This document shows positions 16,219 to 24,452 of a stretch of DNA of 32,613 nucleotides, piece after piece. The notes beneath the pieces are model-generated. The model was not told where the DNA came from, ran no database searches, and saw only the letters and a program-made list of their open reading frames with translations. The stretch spans positions 1-32,613 of the forward strand of contig JAMFTA010000064.1 of NCBI GenBank assembly GCA_026225565.1, read 5' to 3'. Position 1 is the first letter of the stretch. Each line of letters begins with the position of its first letter. The stretch is from Caulobacter sp. Lineage in GTDB: Bacteria > Pseudomonadota > Alphaproteobacteria > Caulobacterales > Caulobacteraceae. Made by a program: the position numbers and the translations under genes.

Positions 16219-16725
16219 ATGCCTCTGTCGATCCGGCCGGCCCGCCCCGCCGACGCCGCCCTGATCCACCGTTTCATCGGGGAGCTGGCCGACTACGAGC
16301 GGCTGGCGCACGAGGCGACCGCCACAGTGGCGGACATCGACGCCGCCCTGTTCGGGCCCGCGCCGCGGGTATTTTGCGACATCGCCGAGGCGGACGGCGC
16401 CCCCGTGGGCTTCGCCCTCTGGTTCTACAACTTCTCCACCTTCCTTGGCCGAAGCGGGATCTATCTGGAAGACCTCTATGTGCGGCCAGAGGCGCGCGGC
16501 CGGGGCGCCGGGAAGGCGCTCCTGGCCAACCTCGCCCAGCGCTGCGTGGTCGAGGGGCTGGGGCGGCTGGAATGGGCGGTGCTGGATTGGAACGCGCCGT
16601 CGATCGCCTTCTACGACCGCCTGGGCGCCCAGGCGAAGAGCGAGTGGATCACCCGCCAGCTCAGCGGCCCGGCGCTGGCGCAATTGGCCGCAAGCTCATC
16701 GGATAACGGCGCCCTCCAGTCCTGA
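16219..16725 (+). CDS. GNAT-family N-acetyltransferase (SSAT-like)
   Basis: 168-residue GNAT protein, transferring acetyl from acetyl-CoA to an amine. The acetyl-CoA loop is VRPEARGRGAGKALL, preceded by the strand SGIYLEDLY and followed by RLEWAVLDWNAPSIAFYDRLGA. The combination FALWFYNFSTFLGRSGIYLEDLYV is characteristic of the spermidine/thialysine acetyltransferase subgroup, so a diamine or polyamine substrate is plausible but not proven. ATG 16219 has gggag ten bases upstream. The convergent aroC gene ends nine bases away. Confidence 0.87.
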   Translation: MPLSIRPARPADAALIHRFIGELADYERLAHEATATVADIDAALFGPAPRVFCDIAEADGAPVGFALWFYNFSTFLGRSGIYLEDLYVRPEARGRGAGKALLANLAQRCVVEGLGRLEWAVLDWNAPSIAFYDRLGAQAKSEWITRQLSGPALAQLAASSSDNGALQS

Positions 16726-16734
16726 CGGAGGACC

Positions 16735-17841
16735 TCAGCGGCCGGTCTGGGCCCGGTGGCGCAGCTTCGCGTCGGCCAGGATGCAGGCCAGCATGGCCTC
16801 GGCCACAGGCGCGGCGCGGATGCCGACGCACGGGTCGTGGCGGCCGGTGGTGCGCACGTCCACCTCCTCGCCCTCGCGGTTGATCGAGCGGCGGGGGGTG
16901 AGGATCGAGGAGGTTGGCTTCAGCGCCATCCGCGCCACCACCGCCTGACCGGTGGAGATGCCGCCCAGCACCCCGCCTGCATGATTGGAAAGGAACCTAG
17001 GCCCTTCATTGCCCTTGCGAATCTCGTCGGCGTTGGCCTCGCCGGTGAGGGCGGCGGCCTCGAAGCCCGCGCCGATCTCCACCCCCTTGACGGCGTTGAT
17101 CGACATCAAGGCGCCGGCGATCTCGGCGTCGAGCTTGCCATAGATGGGGGCGCCCCAGCCGGCGGGAACGCCCTCGGCTGTCACCTCCACCACCGCCCCG
17201 ACTGAGGAGCCAGCCTTGCGCACCTCATCCAGATAGGTCTCCCAGCGGCCTGCGGTCTGCGCGTCCGGACACCAGAAGGGGTTGTTCTCGGTCTCGGCCC
17301 AGTCCCAGCGGGCGCGGTCGATCTTGATCGCGCCGATCTGCACCAGGGCGGCGCGGACCACGACGCCTTCGCCCAGGACCTTCCTGGCCACCGCCCCCGC
17401 CGCCACCCGCGCCGCCGTCTCCCGCGCCGAGGAGCGACCCCCGCCCCGATAGTCGCGCAGGCCATATTTGGCTTCATAGGTGAAGTCGGCGTGGCCGGGG
17501 CGGAATTCGGCGGCGATCTTGGCGTAGTCCTTGGAGCGCTGGTCGGTGTTCTCGATCAGCATGGAGAGGGGCGTGCCGGTGGTGACCGGGCCGGGACCGA
17601 AGCGCGCGGCCGTGTCCTCGTCCTCGAACAGGCCCGAAAGGATGCGCACGGCGTCGGCCTCGCGCCGCTGCGTGACGAAGCGCGAGCCGCCGGGTTTGCG
17701 GCGATCCAGCCAGTGCTGCACCTCGGCCTCGGTGAGGTGCAGCCCCGGGGGGCAGCCGTCGACCACGCAGCCCAGCGCCGGCCCATGGCTCTCGCCCCAG
17801 GTGGTGACACGGAAGAGGTGGCCGAAGCTGTTGTGCGACAT
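16735..17841 (-). CDS. aroC: Chorismate synthase
   Basis: 368-residue enzyme that converts EPSP to chorismate, the last step of the shikimate pathway, using reduced FMN. The N-terminus [24 protein letters not shown] is the family signature, [18 protein letters not shown] is the second, and [13 protein letters not shown] near the C-terminus contains the third. Length and motifs are normal, so the protein should be active. The ATG has no Shine-Dalgarno and follows a GCTAGAAC element by seven bases, suggesting a leaderless transcript. It converges with the GNAT gene. Confidence 0.96.
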   Translation of the reverse strand: MSHNSFGHLFRVTTWGESHGPALGCVVDGCPPGLHLTEAEVQHWLDRRKPGGSRFVTQRREADAVRILSGLFEDEDTAARFGPGPVTTGTPLSMLIENTDQRSKDYAKIAAEFRPGHADFTYEAKYGLRDYRGGGRSSARETAARVAAGAVARKVLGEGVVVRAALVQIGAIKIDRARWDWAETENNPFWCPDAQTAGRWETYLDEVRKAGSSVGAVVEVTAEGVPAGWGAPIYGKLDAEIAGALMSINAVKGVEIGAGFEAAALTGEANADEIRKGNEGPRFLSNHAGGVLGGISTGQAVVARMALKPTSSILTPRRSINREGEEVDVRTTGRHDPCVGIRAAPVAEAMLACILADAKLRHRAQTGR

Positions 17842-17847
17842 GGCGGC

Positions 17848-17855
17848 GTTCTAGC
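17848..17855 (-). promoter_or_regulatory. Candidate -10 element for leaderless aroC mRNA
   Basis: GCTAGAAC on the minus strand matches all positions of GCTANAWC and ends six bases before the aroC ATG. TTGTCC lies 15 bases upstream, an imperfect -35 at short spacing. Transcription would begin at or next to the start codon. Confidence 0.45.
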
Positions 17856-17902
17856 GGAGGGGAGGGGGGAGGACAAATCTCTCGCTCTTGCGCCCTCTCT
17901 GG

Positions 17903-18011
17903 CTGTCATCCCGGCCGGACTCCCGGACTTGATCCGGGGGGAGCCGGGACCCAGCGCTTTGGCGCCGCTCTGGGTCCCGGATAAGCGCTGACGCGCTTTC
18001 CGGGATGACAG
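17903..18011. repeat. Long palindromic intergenic repeat, copy 2 (inverted)
   Basis: Outer arms ctgtcatcccgg (17903-17914) and its complement (18000-18011), inner arms ccgggacccag (17944-17954) and its complement (17970-17980). Read on the minus strand it has the same order of elements as copy 1 at 9364-9468, including the side stem, here aagcgc/gcgctt instead of aagccc/gggctt, with both sides changed together. It contains one GANTC site (gactc, near 17919), the CcrM methylation sequence. It sits between the aroC and pdxH starts. Confidence 0.85.
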
Positions 18012-18047
18012 GGTTTGGCTGGCTTCACGGATCGGCTATCAAGCGCC

Positions 18048-18647
18048 ATGAGCGACGATCTGGACGGCGAGGATCCCTTCACCCTGTTCGGCCAGTGGCT
18101 GGCGGCGGCGGCGGCGAAGGAGATCAACGATCCCACCGGCATGGCCCTGGCCACGGTGGACGATAGCGGCCTGCCCGACGTGCGGATGGTGCTCCTGAAG
18201 GACCATGGGCCGGACGGTTTTGTCTTCTACACCAATTTCGAGAGCGCCAAGGGGCGTGAGCTGATCGACCGGCCCAAGGCCGCCTTGCTGTTCCACTGGA
18301 AGAGCCTGCGCCGCCAGGTGCGGGTGCGCGGGACGGTGTCGGAAGTCAGCCAGGCGGAGGCCGACGCCTATTTCCAAAGCCGCCCCCGCGACAGCCAGAT
18401 CGGCGCCTGGGCCTCGGATCAGTCGCGGCCTCTGGAAGGCCGGTTCGCCCTGGAAAAGCGTGTGGCCCAGTTCGCCCTGAAGTTCGGCGTTGGCCCGGTG
18501 CCGCGCCCGCCCCACTGGTCGGGGTTTCGCGTCACTCCCTCGCAGATCGAGTTCTGGAAGGACGGGGCGTTCCGCCTGCACGACCGCATCGTCTTTCGCC
18601 GTCCGGCGCCGAACCAGCCCTGGAGCCGGGAGCGGCTCTATCCGTGA
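18048..18647 (+). CDS. pdxH: Pyridoxamine 5'-phosphate oxidase
   Basis: 199-residue FMN enzyme that oxidises pyridoxine/pyridoxamine phosphate to pyridoxal 5'-phosphate. Typical segments are [22 protein letters not shown] (FMN-binding strand), [44 protein letters not shown] and the C-terminal [11 protein letters not shown]...WSRERLYP, which contains the substrate-contacting Arg and His. ATG 18048 is preferred over TTG 18015, which lies immediately next to the palindromic repeat. The ribosome site is weak. It converges with the kinase gene with one base between stop codons. Confidence 0.95.
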   Translation: MSDDLDGEDPFTLFGQWLAAAAAKEINDPTGMALATVDDSGLPDVRMVLLKDHGPDGFVFYTNFESAKGRELIDRPKAALLFHWKSLRRQVRVRGTVSEVSQAEADAYFQSRPRDSQIGAWASDQSRPLEGRFALEKRVAQFALKFGVGPVPRPPHWSGFRVTPSQIEFWKDGAFRLHDRIVFRRPAPNQPWSRERLYP

Positions 18648-18648
18648 T

Positions 18649-19293
18649 TCAGGACGCCTGAACCCAGGGTTTCAACACGGGGTGGGCGAGCACCGGCTCG
18701 GCCAGTCTGGCGATCACCGCCGGGTCTGGCTCGGCGATGGCCGGGCTGGCGTCGATCAGCACCAGATCGGCTTCCTGGCGCGAAGGGCCGGTCAGCCGCA
18801 GATGGGCCGGGCGGACGGTGGCGAGGTATTGCGTCACCACCGACTGGACGCTGCGGCCCCGCTCGTGGGTGTCTCGTGTGAGCCGGCGGATGAAGCGCAC
18901 GTCGCTTGGGGTGTCGAGATAGACCGTGAGGTCGAACAGGGCCGCCAGCTCGGGCTCGCAGAGCAGATGGGCGCCCTCTACGATCACCGCCGGGGCGGCG
19001 GGCACGGCGGTTCCGCTAGGCAGGCGGGCATGGCGAATGAAGCAGTAGTCCGGCGCGGTGACCGGCGAACCCGCCTTCAGCGCCCGCAGGTGCTCGATCA
19101 ACAGGGGGTGGTCGCGGGCCTCCAAGTCGTCGAAATCATGGGCAGCCGGATCGACGCCCGGCGCTACGTCCCGATAGTACCAGTCCTCGCTCATCAGGGT
19201 TGCGACGCCAGGGCGCAGGGCGGCCAGGAGGGCGGCGGCCAGCGTGCTCTTGCCCGAGCCCGATCCCCCGGCGATCGCCACCAACACCGTCAT
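18649..19293 (-). CDS. udk: Uridine kinase-like P-loop kinase
   Basis: 214 residues of the uridine kinase/phosphoribulokinase fold. The Walker A loop is GGSGSGKST at 9-17. LMSEDWYYRD, DFDDLEARDHPLLIEHLRALKAG and VIVEGAHLLCEPEL follow the Udk order of substrate-binding Asp, nucleoside loop and Walker B. A functional enzyme would phosphorylate uridine or cytidine in pyrimidine salvage; specificity is inferred only. ATG 19293 is chosen over TTG 19299, with ggag eight bases upstream. Confidence 0.75.
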   Translation of the reverse strand: MTVLVAIAGGSGSGKSTLAAALLAALRPGVATLMSEDWYYRDVAPGVDPAAHDFDDLEARDHPLLIEHLRALKAGSPVTAPDYCFIRHARLPSGTAVPAAPAVIVEGAHLLCEPELAALFDLTVYLDTPSDVRFIRRLTRDTHERGRSVQSVVTQYLATVRPAHLRLTGPSRQEADLVLIDASPAIAEPDPAVIARLAEPVLAHPVLKPWVQAS

Positions 19294-19398
19294 GTCCAAA
19301 GCTCCATAGGGGGAGCCTCTAACCCACCCCCGCGTTGCCGCAAAGGCGTCGCGGGGTTAAGAGCCTGATCAACGATAAGAGACGACGGGAGCGACGCC

Positions 19399-21036
<1,638 letters not shown>

Positions 21037-21071
21037 GGGAGCCGCTGCGCACGCCCTTGCCGCGCAACCGC

Positions 21072-21752
21072 CTAAGCTCTCAGCCTCGTCCGTTTGTTGT
21101 TCAACTTCAGCAGCGGCTTCACCGCGTCGGTGCCGAAAAACAGGATGGCCCCGTTTCTCCAGGCGCTGATCTTAGGCGAACGAATGGCCGAGGCCAGATT
21201 GTAGGCGGCGATGGTTCCGCTGAAGAGGCGGATGCGGGCGGCCTGGGCGAACCAGATCTCGCCCTGGCGCTTGTGGCGGAACAGCTTGGCCCCGGTGGCC
21301 GCCAGCTTCAGAACCAGGATGCCGCCGAACACCTCCATGGCCACCCGGCCGGGGCGAAGCTCGCCCAGTTTCAGCATGTGGTGGGGCAGATCGCGATTTT
21401 TCAGTCCGGTCGGCGCGGGGGCCTCGGCGGGCGCGGGAAGGGCCATGGGCGGCTCGAACGGATCGACCGGCGGCGGGGGGGGCGTGTCGGCGTCGAGGGC
21501 GGGATCGGCGGCGGCCAGATGGGCGTCATGCCATTCTTTTTCCCGCACCAAGAGCTGCTCGACCAGCAGGCCCGCGCCGATGCCCACGAGGTTGGGATGC
21601 TCGCGGCAGATTTCCGCCACCGTCTCCACCAGGGCCCGACCCGCGTGATGATGATCGCCCATGCGCCCTTGGAAGGTGCGGTGGGCCAGATCCGCCGCCT
21701 TGGACAGATCCGTGCCCGCCAAGGCGCCGATGCGATCGAAAAGGCCAGCCAT
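21072..21752 (-). CDS. Hypothetical protein with Pro-rich linker
   Basis: 226 residues. The N-terminal part (MAGLFDRIGALAGTDL, with GDHHHAGRALVETVAEI) is helical. A proline-rich stretch covers about 90-115. The C-terminal part contains a hydrophobic segment (VFGGILVLKLAATGAKLF) and a basic end (LLKLNNKRTRLRA). I recognise no family. The ATG at 21752 is used because further upstream the frame overlaps the divergent response-regulator gene; no strong ribosome site is visible. It converges with the acyl-CoA synthetase. Confidence 0.6.
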   Translation of the reverse strand: MAGLFDRIGALAGTDLSKAADLAHRTFQGRMGDHHHAGRALVETVAEICREHPNLVGIGAGLLVEQLLVREKEWHDAHLAAADPALDADTPPPPPVDPFEPPMALPAPAEAPAPTGLKNRDLPHHMLKLGELRPGRVAMEVFGGILVLKLAATGAKLFRHKRQGEIWFAQAARIRLFSGTIAAYNLASAIRSPKISAWRNGAILFFGTDAVKPLLKLNNKRTRLRA

Positions 21753-21876
21753 GATGGGCGTCCGCACTACTGAAGCCTCGATCCTAAACGATTGAGGCAG
21801 ACGCGGGAGGAGATTCTCGGCATGAGAGAACTTAAGCCCCTGCCGGCTCATTGAACCGCGCCAACGGAGACCAAGC

Positions 21877-22560
21877 ATGAGCGGACGCATCCTGGTGGTC
21901 GAAGACGACGGCGACACCGCCGACTACGTCACCAAGGGTCTGCGCGAGGCGGGCTATACGGTGGAGCACGTGGCCGATGGGCGCGACGGCCTCTATCTCG
22001 CCTCCTCGTCCGCCTTCGACGCGGTGGTGATGGATCGGATGCTGCCGGGCATGGACGGGCTATCGGTGGTCAAGGCCCTGCGCGCCGGGGGGGTGGAGAC
22101 GCCGATCCTGATCCTCTCGGCCCTGGCCCAGCTCGACGAGCGGGTGGTGGGACTCAAAGCCGGCGGCGACGACTATCTGACCAAACCCTTCGGCTTTTCT
22201 GAGCTCTTGGCCCGCATCGAGAACCTGGTGCGGCGGCGGGGCGGCAAGTCGGTGGAGACGGTCTTGCTCTGCGGCGACCTCTTGATGGATCTCTTGTCGC
22301 GCAAGGTGGCGCGCGGAGGTAAGGCGCTCGATCTATTGCCCCGTGAATTCAAACTGTTGGAATATTTTCTTCGCAACAGGGATCGGGTGGTCACCCGCAC
22401 CATGCTGCTCGAACAGGTTTGGGACTATCGCTTCGACCCCCACACATCCATCATCGACACCCACATCAGCCGCCTGCGCAAGAAGCTCGACGAGGGCTTC
22501 GATCGGCCCCTGCTGCACACCCTGCGCGGGGTGGGCTATCGGCTGTCCGAGGCCCCGTGA
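21877..22560 (+). CDS. OmpR/PhoB-family response regulator
   Basis: 227 residues. The receiver domain (1-115) has acidic residues E9-D11, the phosphoacceptor D53 in AVVMDRMLPGMDG, and K in DDYLTKPFGFSELLAR. A winged-helix DNA-binding domain follows (about 130-225), ending with IDTHISRLRKKLDEGF and LLHTLRGVGYRLSE. It overlaps the following kinase gene in GTGA (22557-22560), a classical cognate pair. A GANTC site (gattc) lies in its upstream region. Target genes are unknown; the metal-tolerance or envelope-stress branch of the family is possible. Confidence 0.93.
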   Translation: MSGRILVVEDDGDTADYVTKGLREAGYTVEHVADGRDGLYLASSSAFDAVVMDRMLPGMDGLSVVKALRAGGVETPILILSALAQLDERVVGLKAGGDDYLTKPFGFSELLARIENLVRRRGGKSVETVLLCGDLLMDLLSRKVARGGKALDLLPREFKLLEYFLRNRDRVVTRTMLLEQVWDYRFDPHTSIIDTHISRLRKKLDEGFDRPLLHTLRGVGYRLSEAP

Positions 22561-23936
22561 CCGGGCCCCAACGCCGCAAGACCCGCTGGCTGACCGGCCT
22601 TGCGCCCTCGTCCTTTCTGGTCTTCGCCGCCTTTCTGGTGCTGGCCTCCAGCGCCGTCGCCCTGGTGGTGGTCTATCGCACCGGCGAGCGGATCATCATG
22701 GAGCGGGAGCGGGCCGAGGCCCTGGCCGAGCGCGACCTTCTGGAAGAGGTGTTCCAGGAGCAGGGGCTGAAAGCCTTGATCTCCGGCGTCGCCCGGCGCT
22801 CCCGCTACGCCGCCGAGGGAGAGCGCTATGGCCTGTTCAACGCCAGAGGCGCCCCCCTGGCCGGGGATATGCATTCGTTTCCGCCCGCGTTCCGCGACGC
22901 CAGCTGGCGTCGCATCCGCTATCTGGCGGAGACCTCCACCACCACCTTGCATGTCAACACCACCGTCTTGGCGGACGGATCGCGCCTGGTGGTGGGCAGA
23001 GATCTGTCCAACCTCAGACAGTTCGAAAAATCCATCCTCTACGGTTTCTCCGCCGCCCTCACCATCGTAATCCTCTCTAGTCTGCTCGCCGGCCTGATCC
23101 TTAACGCCCTGATCCTGCAGCGGGTGGAGGCGATCGCCGCCACCGCCGAACGCATCGCCGCCGGCGACCTCTCCGCCCGCACCCTTATCGCCGACCGACG
23201 CGACCCGTTCGGCCGCGTGGGCGCCTCGCTCAACGCCATGCTGGAGCGGATCGAGGCCCTGATGATCGGTATGCGCACGGTGACCGACAGCCTGGCCCAC
23301 GACCTGCGCTCGCCGCTCACCCGCATGAAGGGCGCCCTGGCCCGCGCCCTGCAGCCCTTGGCCAGCGAGGAGGAACGGCTGGACGCCATCGAGGCGGCCC
23401 ACTCGGAGATCGACCGCACCCTGGCCACGCTCACCGCCATGCTGGACATCGCCCGCGCCGAAAGCGGCCTGTCGCGCGAGATGATGCAGCCGGTGGATAT
23501 CGGGGCCCTGGTGGAGGAGGTGGCGGACTTCTTCACCCCGACGGTGGAGGACGCGGGCCAGACCCTGATCGTGCAGACGCCGGCCCTGCCGGTGATCATC
23601 CTCGCCCATGAAGGCTTGCTGCGCCAGGCGGTGGGGAACCTCTTGCACAACGCCTCCCTCTACGCCGGGGCGGGGGCGGCGGTGGTGGCGGCCGTGGAAG
23701 AGGACCAGACCTTCGTGCATGTGATCGTCGCCGACACGGGGGAGGGGGTGCCCGAGGACCAGCGCGGCCGGGTGCAGGAGCGTTTCGTGCGGCTCGATCC
23801 CGCCCGCAGCGTCGGCGGATCGGGCCTGGGCCTGGCCATCGCCGCCGCCTGCGCCAAGCTGCATGGGGGGGCGTTGCGACTGGAGGACAATGAGCCCGGC
23901 CTGCGCGCCACCCTGGACCTCAGCCGCTTCGACTAG
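22557..23936 (+). CDS. Sensor histidine kinase
   Basis: 459-residue membrane kinase. Transmembrane helices lie near 18-40 and 160-184, bounding a periplasmic sensor domain of about 120 residues. A HAMP linker (190-240) is followed by the H-box DSLAHDLRSPLTRMKG with H248, the N-box LLHNASLYA, the G1 box DTGEGVPED and the G2 box GGSGLGLAIAAA. The GTG start shares bases with the regulator stop. It should phosphorylate the upstream OmpR-type regulator. The sensor domain shows no recognisable ligand motif. Confidence 0.92.
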   Translation: MTGPQRRKTRWLTGLAPSSFLVFAAFLVLASSAVALVVVYRTGERIIMERERAEALAERDLLEEVFQEQGLKALISGVARRSRYAAEGERYGLFNARGAPLAGDMHSFPPAFRDASWRRIRYLAETSTTTLHVNTTVLADGSRLVVGRDLSNLRQFEKSILYGFSAALTIVILSSLLAGLILNALILQRVEAIAATAERIAAGDLSARTLIADRRDPFGRVGASLNAMLERIEALMIGMRTVTDSLAHDLRSPLTRMKGALARALQPLASEEERLDAIEAAHSEIDRTLATLTAMLDIARAESGLSREMMQPVDIGALVEEVADFFTPTVEDAGQTLIVQTPALPVIILAHEGLLRQAVGNLLHNASLYAGAGAAVVAAVEEDQTFVHVIVADTGEGVPEDQRGRVQERFVRLDPARSVGGSGLGLAIAAACAKLHGGALRLEDNEPGLRATLDLSRFD

Positions 23937-24153
23937 GATCGGCGCGCGTCGTTATTCACAACCCTGGCGTTTAATTTTCCATTGCAGCGTCGATTCTACT
24001 AGCGGCAAAGCGGGTAGCGGCCTAATAGTTGTTTATTGTCGGGTGGATAACATTGAAACCCGCTGGCGCAAGCTACCAAGAATTGTCGATGAGCCGATTC
24101 ACGGGCAGCCTAGCGCCGTCCGGTCGGTTGTGGGCGGGTGGCGGTGTTGTAAG
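23937..24153. other. Low-GC spacer before the NepR-like ORF
   Basis: By eye this 217-base spacer is clearly poorer in GC than its neighbours, with runs such as tttaattttcc and tagttgtttattg. Two GANTC sites occur (gattc near 23993 and 24098). No EcfG-type promoter or recognisable RNA is seen. A frame in register with the NepR-like ORF is open throughout but overlaps the kinase end and is not protein-like. Confidence 0.4.
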
Positions 24154-24354
24154 ATGAGCAAGGTCAGAAACAATCCAGAGTTCGGCAAGAGCTCCTACGC
24201 CGTCGATCCGATCTGCGGTCAGTTGAAGGTGGTGTTCGGCGGTATTGTCGTCGCACCCATGCCGCCAGCCTTGGCCAGCCTTGCCGACAGGCTGCAGGAC
24301 GCTTTGGAGCGCGGCGACCTATCCGACCCCATGGGCGGCCCAAGGTCCAGATAA
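24154..24354 (+). CDS. Candidate NepR-like anti-sigma factor
   Basis: 66 residues. NepR proteins are about 60-residue anti-sigma factors that hold EcfG inactive until PhyR is phosphorylated. They have two amphipathic helices with a pattern such as I-G-x-x-L-x-x-x-[YF]-x-x-[VI]-V-x-x-P-[IM]-P-x-x-[LF]-x-x-L-x-x-[LR]-L. Here residues 19-48, AVDPICGQLKVVF then VVAPMPPALASLADRL, follow this pattern. phyR lies 3.7 kb downstream and other stress genes intervene. Weak points are the lack of a clear Shine-Dalgarno and of an adjacent ecfG, and some departures from consensus (ICGQ, FGGI). It could be a diverged paralogue or a chance similarity. Confidence 0.45.
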   Translation: MSKVRNNPEFGKSSYAVDPICGQLKVVFGGIVVAPMPPALASLADRLQDALERGDLSDPMGGPRSR

Positions 24355-24452
24355 ATCGACCGTCTGAGCCTCGCCCATTGGAACGCCGCGCGGCCTATCT
24401 ACATTGGGATAGGCGTCGGGGCCGTCCGGCCAAGATAGAGCCGGAGACAGCT

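Noticed and set aside
18015-18047. TTG start for pdxH
   Set aside because: Directly abuts the palindromic repeat; ATG 18048 gives the normal PdxH N-terminus.
23863-24153. Longer form of the NepR-like protein starting inside the kinase gene
   Set aside because: The extension overlaps the kinase 3' end and is not protein-like.
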